64,000 nt of DNA from Bacteroidales bacterium (GTDB lineage Bacteria > Bacteroidota > Bacteroidia > Bacteroidales > F082), in assembly GCA_017530365.1 (NCBI GenBank), contig JAFXMK010000011.1, positions 62,001 through 126,000 of the forward strand. Direction: 5' to 3'. The notes beneath the pieces are model-generated. The model worked only from the letters and a program-made list of their open reading frames with translations, searched no databases and had not been told where the DNA came from. Below are positions 17,756 to 25,497 of this stretch, piece by piece. Position 1 is the stretch's first letter. Every line of letters begins with the position of its first letter. The translations under genes and the position numbers were made by a program.

Positions 17756-18580
17756 ATGAAAAAATCACTCCTCCTCCTTGCCGCCATCGCCCTGCTCGTC
17801 AGCTGCGGCAATAACAAACAAAACAACAAACCTGAGCCCAAACAGGAAGCCTTCTCTGTGGAGACCTACGACGTGGTAGGCGACAGCCTGTACGGCACCG
17901 AAGGTGAAGGTGAAGACGCCTACGAGGTGCGCGGCTCGTTCCAATGCGAGATCGACATCCCCGTCACCGAAAACCAAGCACTCCGCGACAGCATCTGCCA
18001 ATGGTTCGCCTCCAACTTCGGAGACGAGTACGACGGCGATCCTCGTGATGTGAAAGCAATGGTAAACCAATACAAGAACTACATCTTAGATCCCGGCCTC
18101 AATGAAGATCCGGAAGGCTTCGACTGTGGCTATACCGTCAAGATGCTGGAAGCCACCGACCGCTATGTCACCTATAGTTTCGAGACGTTTTATGAGGAAT
18201 ACAGCCAACCTAGGGCCGCAGTGGAGATCTTCTACCGCACCTTCGACCGCAACACCGGAAAGGCATTCACTGCCCAAATGATCAAAGCAGACGAGTCGCT
18301 CGAAATGCTCGTGATGAACGCCCTGCTCGAACAATACTTCAAGGATCTCTACGGAGACGATGATATCTCCGACCTGCTATTCTTCGACCCAGAAGACCTG
18401 GAAGAACAGGGATTCTGGCTCCCTGAAGTTCATGCACCTTGTATCCTGTACAACGAAGTACATTTCAACTATGGCGAGCACGAAATCGCTGACCGCTGCA
18501 CGGGACGTCCGTCATGCAGTCTCCCCTACAGCGTCATGGAACCATACCTAACCGAAGAAGGCAAAGCCTTCTTTAACTAA
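17756..18580 (+). CDS. Lipoprotein, possibly DUF3298/RsiV-like
   Basis: 274 residues with lipobox VSC (Cys17). The N-terminal part resembles the domain pairs found in RsiV-like and DUF3298 proteins: a strand-rich block containing RDSICQWFASNFG, then FYRTFDRNTGKAFTAQMIK, a segment typical of DUF3298. The C-terminus ends LPYSVMEPYLTEEGKAFF, also frequent in that family. Assignment is from remembered family patterns only. Its last four bases overlap the convergent uridine kinase gene. Confidence 0.7.
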   Translation: MKKSLLLLAAIALLVSCGNNKQNNKPEPKQEAFSVETYDVVGDSLYGTEGEGEDAYEVRGSFQCEIDIPVTENQALRDSICQWFASNFGDEYDGDPRDVKAMVNQYKNYILDPGLNEDPEGFDCGYTVKMLEATDRYVTYSFETFYEEYSQPRAAVEIFYRTFDRNTGKAFTAQMIKADESLEMLVMNALLEQYFKDLYGDDDISDLLFFDPEDLEEQGFWLPEVHAPCILYNEVHFNYGEHEIADRCTGRPSCSLPYSVMEPYLTEEGKAFFN

Positions 18581-19185
18581 TCTTCCAGGTTCATCTTGAT
18601 CCTAGAGGCCAAAATGTCAATCACCACAGGGCTCGATCCCTGCGGCAGGATGATGTCTGCATACCGCTTCGTGGGCTCGATAAACTGCAGGTGCATGGGC
18701 TTCACAAAAGTCTGGTAATGGCGCAACACCGCCTCCCAAGTGCGGCCACGCTCGGCAATATCGCGATGGATGATACGCATCAGGCGCTCATCACTATCGG
18801 TATCCACAAACACCTTGATGTCCATGCGCTTGCGCAGCTCCTCGTTGTTCAACACCAGAATGCCTTCCACGATGATCACTTCGGTGGGCTCCACATGGAC
18901 CACCTCCTCTGAACGGGCACAAGTGACGTAGGTGTAGATGGGCATCGGAATGGTTTCACCCTTCTTCAAACGGTCGAGATGCTCGATCATCAACGGCCAC
19001 TCAATGGCATCAGGATGGTCGAAGTTGATGTGCAACTTCTCCTCCGGAGAGAGATGGCCATTATCATAATAATAAGCGTCTTGGGATATAACTGAAACAG
19101 AGTTGTTAGGCAACTGCTTGACCAACTCCTTGACGACGGTGGTCTTACCCGAACCAGAACCGCCTGCAATACCAATGATTAACAT
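18577..19185 (-). CDS. udk: Uridine kinase
   Basis: Phosphorylates uridine and cytidine in pyrimidine salvage. 202 residues, normal length. The P-loop GGSGSGKTT is at residues 8-16. The region DAYYYDNGHLSPEEKLHINFDHPDAIEW (cited for its D-Y-Y-D and FDHPDA core) and the R-rich lid RIIHRDIAERGR follow the family. The gene is divergent from the FMN-binding protein gene and has its own promoter. Confidence 0.95.
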   Translation of the reverse strand: MLIIGIAGGSGSGKTTVVKELVKQLPNNSVSVISQDAYYYDNGHLSPEEKLHINFDHPDAIEWPLMIEHLDRLKKGETIPMPIYTYVTCARSEEVVHVEPTEVIIVEGILVLNNEELRKRMDIKVFVDTDSDERLMRIIHRDIAERGRTWEAVLRHYQTFVKPMHLQFIEPTKRYADIILPQGSSPVVIDILASRIKMNLED

Positions 19186-19207
19186 GTTATGGCGTTTTTT
19201 GAATGCA

Positions 19208-19215
19208 CAAAAATA
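19208..19215 (-). promoter_or_regulatory. Putative -7 element of udk
   Basis: Minus-strand TATTTTTG, 23 bp upstream of the udk start; divergent from the element at 19224. Confidence 0.5.
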
Positions 19216-19223
19216 AAAAAAAG

Positions 19224-19231
19224 TAACTTTG
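19224..19231 (+). promoter_or_regulatory. Putative -7 element of the FMN-binding protein gene
   Basis: TAACTTTG, 18 bp before the ATG at 19249. It supports this start over the longer in-frame one at 19189. Confidence 0.55.
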
Positions 19232-19248
19232 CAACAAATTCAAACGCC

Positions 19249-19758
19249 ATGAAAAAAACACAACTATTCTTCGCAGGGCTGATCATCGCCCTTTCCACCC
19301 TCTCTTTCGCCCAATGCACCAATTACAAACCCACCGAAAAAGACCTTCCCATTGAGACGCTGACGGAACTGCAAACAGCCTTCCCCAAGGCCGCCTACGT
19401 GGAGTTGACCGAGACCGCTACCTACGCCGTGAAAGACAAATCGGGAAAGATCATCGGCTGTGTGCTGCTCTCCTCGCCTTATTCCGACGATATCAAAGGA
19501 TTCAATGGCCCGACGCCATTACAGATCGCCATGGACAAAGACGGCAAGATCATCGAGGTGCGTGTGCTAGCCAATGATGAAACGCCCAATTTCCTGAATC
19601 GTGTCATCAACGCCGGCTTCCTCAACTCCTGGAACGGCTTGACCGCTAAAGAGGCCCTCAATAAAGAAGTGGATGCCGTCAGCGGAGCCACTTACTCCTC
19701 CAACGGCATCCAGAAATCCCTAAAAGCTAGGCTTCAGGCTGTTAAAGATTGTCTTTGA
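19249..19758 (+). CDS. Exported FMN-binding domain protein
   Basis: 169 residues from the start at 19249, which places a signal peptide (ending near SFAQ) at the N-terminus. The C-terminal half is an FMN_bind domain with the pattern VDAVSGATYSS. In NqrC and RnfG the threonine of S-G-A-T carries covalently bound FMN. It may therefore be a small periplasmic flavoprotein in electron transfer; no Nqr/Rnf genes are adjacent. A following Cys (AQC) could be lipidated, but the lipobox is poor. The 3' end overlaps the convergent peptidase gene by 17 bp. Confidence 0.82.
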   Translation: MKKTQLFFAGLIIALSTLSFAQCTNYKPTEKDLPIETLTELQTAFPKAAYVELTETATYAVKDKSGKIIGCVLLSSPYSDDIKGFNGPTPLQIAMDKDGKIIEVRVLANDETPNFLNRVINAGFLNSWNGLTAKEALNKEVDAVSGATYSSNGIQKSLKARLQAVKDCL

Positions 19759-21883
19759 AATATTGCGTGATCTTCATGATCAAATGGGCACGGTCCATGC
19801 CATAGACATTATGGTCGTGGCCAGGATAGACGAAGTAATCCAGCAGCTTGCCGTTGTGGATGCAGTTCTCCACGAACACCAAACTGTGCTGCCACATTAC
19901 CACGGGATCGGTGGTGCAATGAATCATCAACAGCTTGCCTTCCAGCTTGTCGGTCTTGTTCTCGAGGCTGGTCAGTTCGTAGCCTTCGGGGTTCTCCTGC
20001 GGGGTATCCATGTAACGCTCGCCATACATGATCTCATAGTACTTCCAATCCAGCACGGGGCCACCGGCCACACTTACCTTGAACACCTCAGGGTGGTTGA
20101 TCTTCAGTGAAGTTGACATGAAGCCGCCATAGCTCCAGCCATCTGAACCGATACGTTCAGCGTCAACGTAAGGCAAGGTCTTCAGCCATTCGATGCCCAC
20201 CATCTGGTCGCGCATCTCAAGCTGGCCACATTGGCGGTGGATGCACTGCTCGAAGGCCTCGCCACGGTCGGCGGAACCACGATTGTCAAGTGTGAACACC
20301 AAGAAGCCTTCCTGAGCCAAATAATTCAAGTAGATGCCAGCACCTGCCGTCCAATCATCAGTGATCAGCTGGGCATGGGGGCCGCCATACACATAGACGA
20401 TGACAGGGTACTTCTTGGAAGAATCGAAGTTATAAGGTTTGATCAGGCGGGTATAAAGCGTCTGGCCATCTTCAGCCTTCAGCGTGCCCAGGGTGGTCTC
20501 GCCGATGTTGTAGTCTTTCAGCGGATTTTCCGACTCATGGAGACGGTTCACAAACTTGCCGTTTTTATCCATCAGATCAACGTTGAAAGGCACATCGGTG
20601 CTGCTGTAATAGTCAAGGAAATACTTGCCGCTCTTTGAAGGAAGGACATCGTGCGTTCCATGTTCCTTGGTGAGCTTGGTGACTTTACCGCTCTTGATGT
20701 CCATCATGTAGCAGTGGCGCTCCAAGGGACTGACTTCAGTGGAACGGTAGTAAATCTTGCTGCCGTCCTTCGAGAAGCCGTTGAAGTCGGTGATGACGAA
20801 ATCGCCTTTAGTAAGTTGCTTCACCTGTTTCTTGCTGATGGTATAGAGATAGAGGTGATAGTAGCCGTCACGTTGGGCCTTCCAGATGAACTGGTCGGTA
20901 TTGTTTGGCAAGAAGTAAGCCGGACCTTGAGGTTCCACATACTGTTCGTCACGATCCTCAAAGATGGTCTGGATCAAATCACCCGTAACGGTGCTGTATT
21001 CATTGAATCTCAGATGGTTTTGCTCACGGTTGAGCACACCGATATAAATGCGTTTGTTGTCGTAATTCCATGTGATGGCGGTCAAGTATTGTTCCACGGG
21101 CTCACCCGTCTTGATGGTGATATCTTTGCCCGTGGCCATGTCATAGATGTGCAGGGTCACTTGATGGCTGGTCATGCCGGCCATGGGATACTTGATCGGT
21201 TTGGCCGTAGCGATGCGCTCGGTGATATCCACCAACGGGTAATCGGTCACCATGCGTTCATCCATGGAATAGTAGGCCAACTTTGAGCCGTCGGGCGACC
21301 AGAAGATGCCGCCGTTGATGGCGAACTCGTTGCGGTGTACGCTTTGACCAGCTACCACACCTTCAGGATTGTTGGTGATTTGGATCTGTTTGTCACCATC
21401 GGCCACATAAAGGTTGTTGTCAATGGTATAGGCAACACGCATGGTCTTATCACAGATATTCTGATCCTTGGCACCTTGAGGCACAGTGGTCAGCTTTTCT
21501 ACCTTCTTTGCTTTCACATCCATACGGTTCAAAGCGATACCGTCTTTACCCATGGCATAGAAATAAGCCTCATAGGCATTCAACCAGGTCAGCTGGGGAA
21601 TACGGCGGACGCTGTCGAGACCTGCTTCGTGTACATAGCCGTTGATCTCGTCAAGGGTCAAAAAGGTGGCTTCTTTTTTTCCGCCAGGCGTCATGGTGAC
21701 GATCTGTTTGCCATCGACTTTCATCAGGATGTCTTGGTCGCCGACCCATTTCAACTGGTTGGGACGTTGGGCGTAGAGGCTCCTATTATTATAGGAAGCG
21801 TCTGCTGGAGTGAAGAATTTCTTTTCTTGAGCTCCTGCGGTGAACGTCAGGGCAAGGATGAGGAAAAGGAATAGTTTTTTCAT
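19742..21883 (-). CDS. S9 family dipeptidyl peptidase (DPP-IV type)
   Basis: 713 residues with a signal peptide ending in TAGA. The N-terminal half is a DPPIV-type beta-propeller. The C-terminal alpha/beta hydrolase carries GWSYGG with the nucleophile Ser584, the acid in HCTTDPV and the catalytic His691 in YPGHDH. These enzymes release dipeptides, usually after proline, in the periplasm. It fits with the other peptidases of the window (C69, M1, C1) in peptide use. It has its own promoter and is not in the hyd operon that lies upstream on the same strand. Confidence 0.92.
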   Translation of the reverse strand: MKKLFLFLILALTFTAGAQEKKFFTPADASYNNRSLYAQRPNQLKWVGDQDILMKVDGKQIVTMTPGGKKEATFLTLDEINGYVHEAGLDSVRRIPQLTWLNAYEAYFYAMGKDGIALNRMDVKAKKVEKLTTVPQGAKDQNICDKTMRVAYTIDNNLYVADGDKQIQITNNPEGVVAGQSVHRNEFAINGGIFWSPDGSKLAYYSMDERMVTDYPLVDITERIATAKPIKYPMAGMTSHQVTLHIYDMATGKDITIKTGEPVEQYLTAITWNYDNKRIYIGVLNREQNHLRFNEYSTVTGDLIQTIFEDRDEQYVEPQGPAYFLPNNTDQFIWKAQRDGYYHLYLYTISKKQVKQLTKGDFVITDFNGFSKDGSKIYYRSTEVSPLERHCYMMDIKSGKVTKLTKEHGTHDVLPSKSGKYFLDYYSSTDVPFNVDLMDKNGKFVNRLHESENPLKDYNIGETTLGTLKAEDGQTLYTRLIKPYNFDSSKKYPVIVYVYGGPHAQLITDDWTAGAGIYLNYLAQEGFLVFTLDNRGSADRGEAFEQCIHRQCGQLEMRDQMVGIEWLKTLPYVDAERIGSDGWSYGGFMSTSLKINHPEVFKVSVAGGPVLDWKYYEIMYGERYMDTPQENPEGYELTSLENKTDKLEGKLLMIHCTTDPVVMWQHSLVFVENCIHNGKLLDYFVYPGHDHNVYGMDRAHLIMKITQYFKDNL

Positions 21884-21908
21884 TGTCAGATGATTTTGGA
21901 ATTTGTGG

Positions 21909-21916
21909 CAAAGATA
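21909..21916 (-). promoter_or_regulatory. Putative -7 element of the S9 peptidase gene
   Basis: Minus-strand TATCTTTG, 26 bp upstream of the start and directly after the hydG stop. Confidence 0.55.
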
Positions 21917-23371
21917 TTAAAAATACAAATCCCTCTCTCCGTTCTTTATTCTCTCAATGCGGCTCTTGAGTTCATCAAGGAACTTCGGATCCACATTCTT
22001 GAAGTTGTTCTCGATGGTCTTCCAACCCTTTGCGGCAACTTCAGGTGTGGCGTAGTCAACAAGGTACTCGCTGAGAGTGAGGATGGCATTCGGCGTGCAG
22101 TAGCGCTTGATGAAGCCCGGCACACTAAACTCCATGAAATGCTCGCCTGTACGACCCAAACGGTAGCAGGCAGTGCAGAAGCTCGGAATGAAGTCGTGAT
22201 CCAGCAGCTTATCGATGATCTCGCCCAAGGAACGGTCATCACCGATCTTGAACTGCTCACGATGTAAGTTCTGGTCTTCTTGTTTGTCGCTGTTCTTCTC
22301 TTCTTCTTCGTGATGGTATTTGTAGTCACCGATCTGCAGGTTGGTGCCGCCGTCGATCTGGGAGATGCCATATTCGATAGCGCGGGCACGGAATTCGGCG
22401 TCTTCGCGGGCGGTGAGGATCATGCCAGTGTATGGCACGGCAAGGCGGAAGATGGCAATGATCTTCTCAAAGGTCTCGTCGTCAACGAAATACTTCTTGT
22501 CGATGTTCAAGCCTGAAGCGTCCTTGATACGTGGGAAGGAGATGGTGTGTGGACCCACGTTGAAACAAGCTTCCAAGTGGTTGGTATGACGGATCATGGC
22601 CAGCACCTCGTAACGCCAATCGTAAAGGCCGAAGAGGATACCGAGACCATTATCATCGATGCCGGCCTGCTGGGCACGGTCCATGGCAGTCAAACGGTAG
22701 TTGTAGTCGCCCTTCTTGGTGTTGATAGGGTGATACTCGTTGTAGATCTCAGGGCAATAGGTCTCCTGGAAGATCTGGTAGGTGCCGATGCCCGCCTCTT
22801 TCACGGTGCGGAAGCCTTCTACATCCAGAGGTGCGGCGTTGATATTCACACGACGGATGCTGCCCTTGCCTTTCTTGGTAGCGTAAGTCACCTTGACGGT
22901 GTGGGCAATGTACTCAGGCGAATACTTCGGCGACTCGCCATAGACGAGGATGAGACGTTTCTGTCCGTCATCTTCCAAAGCCTCCACGTTGCGGACGAGT
23001 TCTTCATCGGTCAAAGTGGTTCTGACCTGCTCTTTGTTAGAGGAACGGAAACCGCAGTATTTGCAGTTGTTTACACAATAGTTGCCCACATAGAGGGGGG
23101 CAAACAGCACGATACGGTTGCCATAAATGCGGCGTTTCAGCTCACGGGCGCCTTCTTTAATCTCCTCAACCAGCGCAGGGTCGGTAGTGTTGACCAACAC
23201 AGCGGTCTCTTCCATCGTAAGACGGTTCTTGTCCAACGACTTTTGGATGATCTCATGCACACGTTCAGGGGTGCTCTTGGTGTTGTTGATAAAGTCCCAA
23301 ATCTCTTGGGAATCGATGAACGGGCGGTTCGGCTCGTCCGGGATACGGCATTTTTCAGGGTTGAATTGCAT
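21917..23371 (-). CDS. hydG: [FeFe]-hydrogenase maturase HydG (radical SAM)
   Basis: Splits tyrosine to give the CO and CN ligands of the hydrogenase H-cluster. The radical-SAM cysteines are C99, C103 and C106 in CVNNCKYC. HydG is distinguished from ThiH by a C-terminal CX2CX22C motif, which is present: CTAC, then 22 residues, then Cys before TPN. 484 residues, normal. It lies 22 bp downstream of hydF in the same direction, with an octamer repeat between them. No hydrogenase structural gene is in the window. Confidence 0.96.
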   Translation of the reverse strand: MQFNPEKCRIPDEPNRPFIDSQEIWDFINNTKSTPERVHEIIQKSLDKNRLTMEETAVLVNTTDPALVEEIKEGARELKRRIYGNRIVLFAPLYVGNYCVNNCKYCGFRSSNKEQVRTTLTDEELVRNVEALEDDGQKRLILVYGESPKYSPEYIAHTVKVTYATKKGKGSIRRVNINAAPLDVEGFRTVKEAGIGTYQIFQETYCPEIYNEYHPINTKKGDYNYRLTAMDRAQQAGIDDNGLGILFGLYDWRYEVLAMIRHTNHLEACFNVGPHTISFPRIKDASGLNIDKKYFVDDETFEKIIAIFRLAVPYTGMILTAREDAEFRARAIEYGISQIDGGTNLQIGDYKYHHEEEEKNSDKQEDQNLHREQFKIGDDRSLGEIIDKLLDHDFIPSFCTACYRLGRTGEHFMEFSVPGFIKRYCTPNAILTLSEYLVDYATPEVAAKGWKTIENNFKNVDPKFLDELKSRIERIKNGERDLYF

Positions 23372-23387
23372 ATCTTAAAAGTTTGAA

Positions 23388-23419
23388 GTTGTTCAGTTAA
23401 TCAGTTGTTCAGTTGCTCT
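23388..23419 (-). repeat. 8-bp tandem repeat at the hydF 3' end
   Basis: On the plus strand: GTTGTTCA, GTTAATCA, GTTGTTCA, GTTGCTCT. It covers the hydF stop and encodes the last residues (about EQLIN) of HydF. The same octamer (GTTGTTCT, GTTGTTCA) recurs at 46979-46994. Confidence 0.8.
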
Positions 23420-24541
23420 TTTAAAGATTCCTGTCATATAGGCGATGGCCATGCCATAGTTGGAGATGGGAATGCCTGCCTTGACAGCGAGGTTGGTACG
23501 ATTCAAAAGCTGTTTTCTTGTCGCCACACAGCCACCGCATTGGATGGCCATGGCGTATTGGTTGATATTATCGATAGGTGCCAGTCCGGCCACATAGTCG
23601 AATTGGATGTTTTTTCCAGTGAATTTACGAATCAAGGCTGGCAGCTTCACCCGTCCGATGTCGCCACAGCTGATTTCGTGAGTGCAGGATTCCAGCATCA
23701 GGATCTTGTCGCCATCTTTCAATTCAGCCAGATGAGGCGTGCCTTTCAGGTAGTTCTCAAAGTCGCCTCTCAATCTGGCTAGCAGGATGCTGAAGCTCGT
23801 CAGCCTGACTTCTTCAGGGACAATCTTGCTCACCATGGCAAAGGCTTGTGAGTCGGTGACCACGAGGTCGGGATAAGGCATGGTGTCGAAATACTGCTGG
23901 AGGTTGGTTTCCTTGAGCACCACGCAGATGCAGTCGTTGTCGAGCGCATTGCGGATGGCCATGACCTGAGGCAGGATAAGGCGGCCTTCAGGGGCCTCGT
24001 CGTCGATAGGAGTCACCAGCACCACCACGTCATTGGGTTTGACGATGCCTCCCAGCATGGAGGATTTCTTGTAAGCACTTTCGGGAATGGCTTTTTTCAA
24101 CGCTTCGATGATGGGTTGAGGCTCTTCCTTCAGGATATTGAGGTTGATGACATCGCTTTTAACAATGCCTTCAAACAGGTTATTGACCACAATGAAAGGC
24201 AAAGCATATTCTTTGAACTGAGCTATCAGCTGCTCTTCAGGATCACCGAATCGGTTGTCGGCGATGACGAGGATGGCGCAGTCAATCTCCTTGAGGGTCT
24301 GATAGGTCTTATCCATCCGTTGCTTTCCAAGTTCGGAGGTGTCATCGATGCCGGCGGTGTCGATCAGAACCACTGGACCAATGCCGAAAATCTCGATGGA
24401 TTTCTTCACCGGGTCGGTGGTGGTGCCGGCCTGATCAGAGACGATGGCGATAGGCTGACCCGTCAACTTGTTGATGAGGGTGCTCTTGCCGCTGTTGGTG
24501 CGGCCATAGATGCCAATGTGGGGTTTGAGATCGCGAGACAT
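23393..24541 (-). CDS. hydF: [FeFe]-hydrogenase maturation GTPase HydF
   Basis: Scaffold and carrier that delivers the di-iron precursor to the hydrogenase. The N-terminal GTPase has the P-loop GRTNSGKS (13-20) and DTAG (61-64). The Fe-S site is C286-x-H288, then 46 residues, then C335-x-x-C338. The residue before C335 is Gln, where many HydF proteins have His. 382 residues. It is the middle gene of TM1266-like, hydF, hydG; hydE is not present in this cluster. Confidence 0.95.
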   Translation of the reverse strand: MSRDLKPHIGIYGRTNSGKSTLINKLTGQPIAIVSDQAGTTTDPVKKSIEIFGIGPVVLIDTAGIDDTSELGKQRMDKTYQTLKEIDCAILVIADNRFGDPEEQLIAQFKEYALPFIVVNNLFEGIVKSDVINLNILKEEPQPIIEALKKAIPESAYKKSSMLGGIVKPNDVVVLVTPIDDEAPEGRLILPQVMAIRNALDNDCICVVLKETNLQQYFDTMPYPDLVVTDSQAFAMVSKIVPEEVRLTSFSILLARLRGDFENYLKGTPHLAELKDGDKILMLESCTHEISCGDIGRVKLPALIRKFTGKNIQFDYVAGLAPIDNINQYAMAIQCGGCVATRKQLLNRTNLAVKAGIPISNYGMAIAYMTGIFKRATEQLIN

Positions 24542-24545
24542 AAGT

Positions 24546-24580
24546 GAGAAGTTAGGAGTTGGGGGTGAGGAGTGAGGAGT
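24546..24580 (-). repeat. 7-bp tandem repeat between hydF and the TM1266-like gene
   Basis: Five units, on the plus strand GAGAAGT, TAGGAGT, TGGGGGT, GAGGAGT, GAGGAGT. It fills the spacer before hydF and forms the last codons of the TM1266-like gene. Confidence 0.9.
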
Positions 24581-24824
24581 CCTCTTTGGATTTCAGCAGG
24601 GCGGATTTAACCTCGATGCCTTCGATACGGCCCAATTGGCCAGTGAGCGAGCCGATACGGTCCGTTGTCCCTTCGAAGACCACAGAAATCAGACTATAAT
24701 TTGTTCTTGGGAAGCCTTGACGGCAGATGATGATGTCGGCATGACGCGACAGCACCTCGTTCAACTGCGGTGCCGACTGCCGGTCACCGACATAGATAAT
24801 GACGGTTCCAATTCTCTTTTCCAT
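24552..24824 (-). CDS. TM1266-like small ACT-fold protein of the hydrogenase maturation operon
   Basis: 90 residues resembling the TM1266 family, named as an iron-only hydrogenase system regulator because it sits next to hyd maturation genes. It has the ACT-like pattern RIGTVIIYVGDR ... NYSLISVVFEGTTDRIGSLTGQLGRIEGIEVKSALL, of which the start and end are typical. The last residues, about KEDSSLLTPNS, are encoded by the 7-bp repeat array, and relatives normally end near SALLK. First gene of the operon leading to hydF and hydG. Confidence 0.85.
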   Translation of the reverse strand: MEKRIGTVIIYVGDRQSAPQLNEVLSRHADIIICRQGFPRTNYSLISVVFEGTTDRIGSLTGQLGRIEGIEVKSALLKSKEDSSLLTPNS

Positions 24825-24908
24825 CTGTAATTACTTTTGGATCAGATTTATAACAAATATGAGCCTTGACATCAACGCGGGGTCTTTATCTCAGCTTTTA
24901 TTAGGCTG

Positions 24909-24916
24909 CAAAGATA
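24909..24916 (-). promoter_or_regulatory. Putative -7 element of the hyd maturation operon
   Basis: Minus-strand TATCTTTG, 85 bp upstream of the TM1266-like start; divergent from the element at 24929. Confidence 0.45.
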
Positions 24917-24928
24917 AAAAATAATTTG

Positions 24929-24936
24929 TAACTTTG
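24929..24936 (+). promoter_or_regulatory. Putative -7 element of the lipoprotein gene at 24941
   Basis: TAACTTTG ends only 4 bp before the ATG, so the transcript would have a very short or no leader. Confidence 0.5.
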
Positions 24937-24940
24937 CTCC

Positions 24941-25471
24941 ATGAAAAAGATATGGACTGTTTTATTACTGGCAACTATCGCCTTTGTAGCCTGCCAAAAA
25001 AAGATAGAATACCCCATTGAGCCAAAGATCACTTACGAGGGTATAACCTATCTTATGAATGCCGACAGCACGCTCACAGGTGAGATCATCCTCAGCATCG
25101 GCTACACCGACGGCGATGGCGACTTGGGGCTCGACGATGCCGACACGCTTTATCCTTTCGGCCCCACCGACCCGCACTATTACAACTTGATCATCGACTA
25201 TCTGAAATGGGATGGCACAGAGTTTACGGAAACTCCATTGCTCAGTTGGAATCAACAAACCCAGAGTTACGACTCCATCAGTTTCAACGCACGGTTCAAA
25301 AGGCTAGTCTTCAACGACGAAGAAGCCTCCATCTCTGGCGTCATCGACTACACCATGATGGTCTTCAACCCCTTGTCTTCCAACGATACAGTTAAATTTA
25401 GGGCACATATCATTGACCGAGCTTTGCACGAAAGCAACACCATCGAAACCGAGGCAATTTGGTTTAATTAA
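24941..25471 (+). CDS. Lipoprotein of unknown function
   Basis: 176 residues with lipobox FVAC (Cys18). The mature part contains the acidic stretch YTDGDGDLGLDDADT, which recalls calcium-binding loops and is common in a group of uncharacterised Bacteroidota lipoproteins. No enzyme motif is visible. It is followed by a 28-bp heptamer array and the M1 aminopeptidase gene. Confidence 0.75.
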   Translation: MKKIWTVLLLATIAFVACQKKIEYPIEPKITYEGITYLMNADSTLTGEIILSIGYTDGDGDLGLDDADTLYPFGPTDPHYYNLIIDYLKWDGTEFTETPLLSWNQQTQSYDSISFNARFKRLVFNDEEASISGVIDYTMMVFNPLSSNDTVKFRAHIIDRALHESNTIETEAIWFN

Positions 25472-25495
25472 GAATTTGAAATTAAGAATTTAGAG
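25468..25495 (+). repeat. 7-bp tandem repeat before the M1 peptidase gene
   Basis: Two 14-bp units, each of two heptamers: TTAAGAA TTTGAAA, then TTAAGAA TTTAGAG. It covers the stop codon of the previous gene and ends 2 bp before the next start. Confidence 0.85.
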
Positions 25496-25497
25496 AT

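Noticed and set aside
19189-19248. Longer N-terminus for the FMN-binding protein
   Set aside because: It would place charged residues before the signal peptide and put the promoter element inside the gene.
24546-24580. CRISPR array
   Set aside because: The units are 7 bp and directly adjacent with no spacers, and no cas gene is present.
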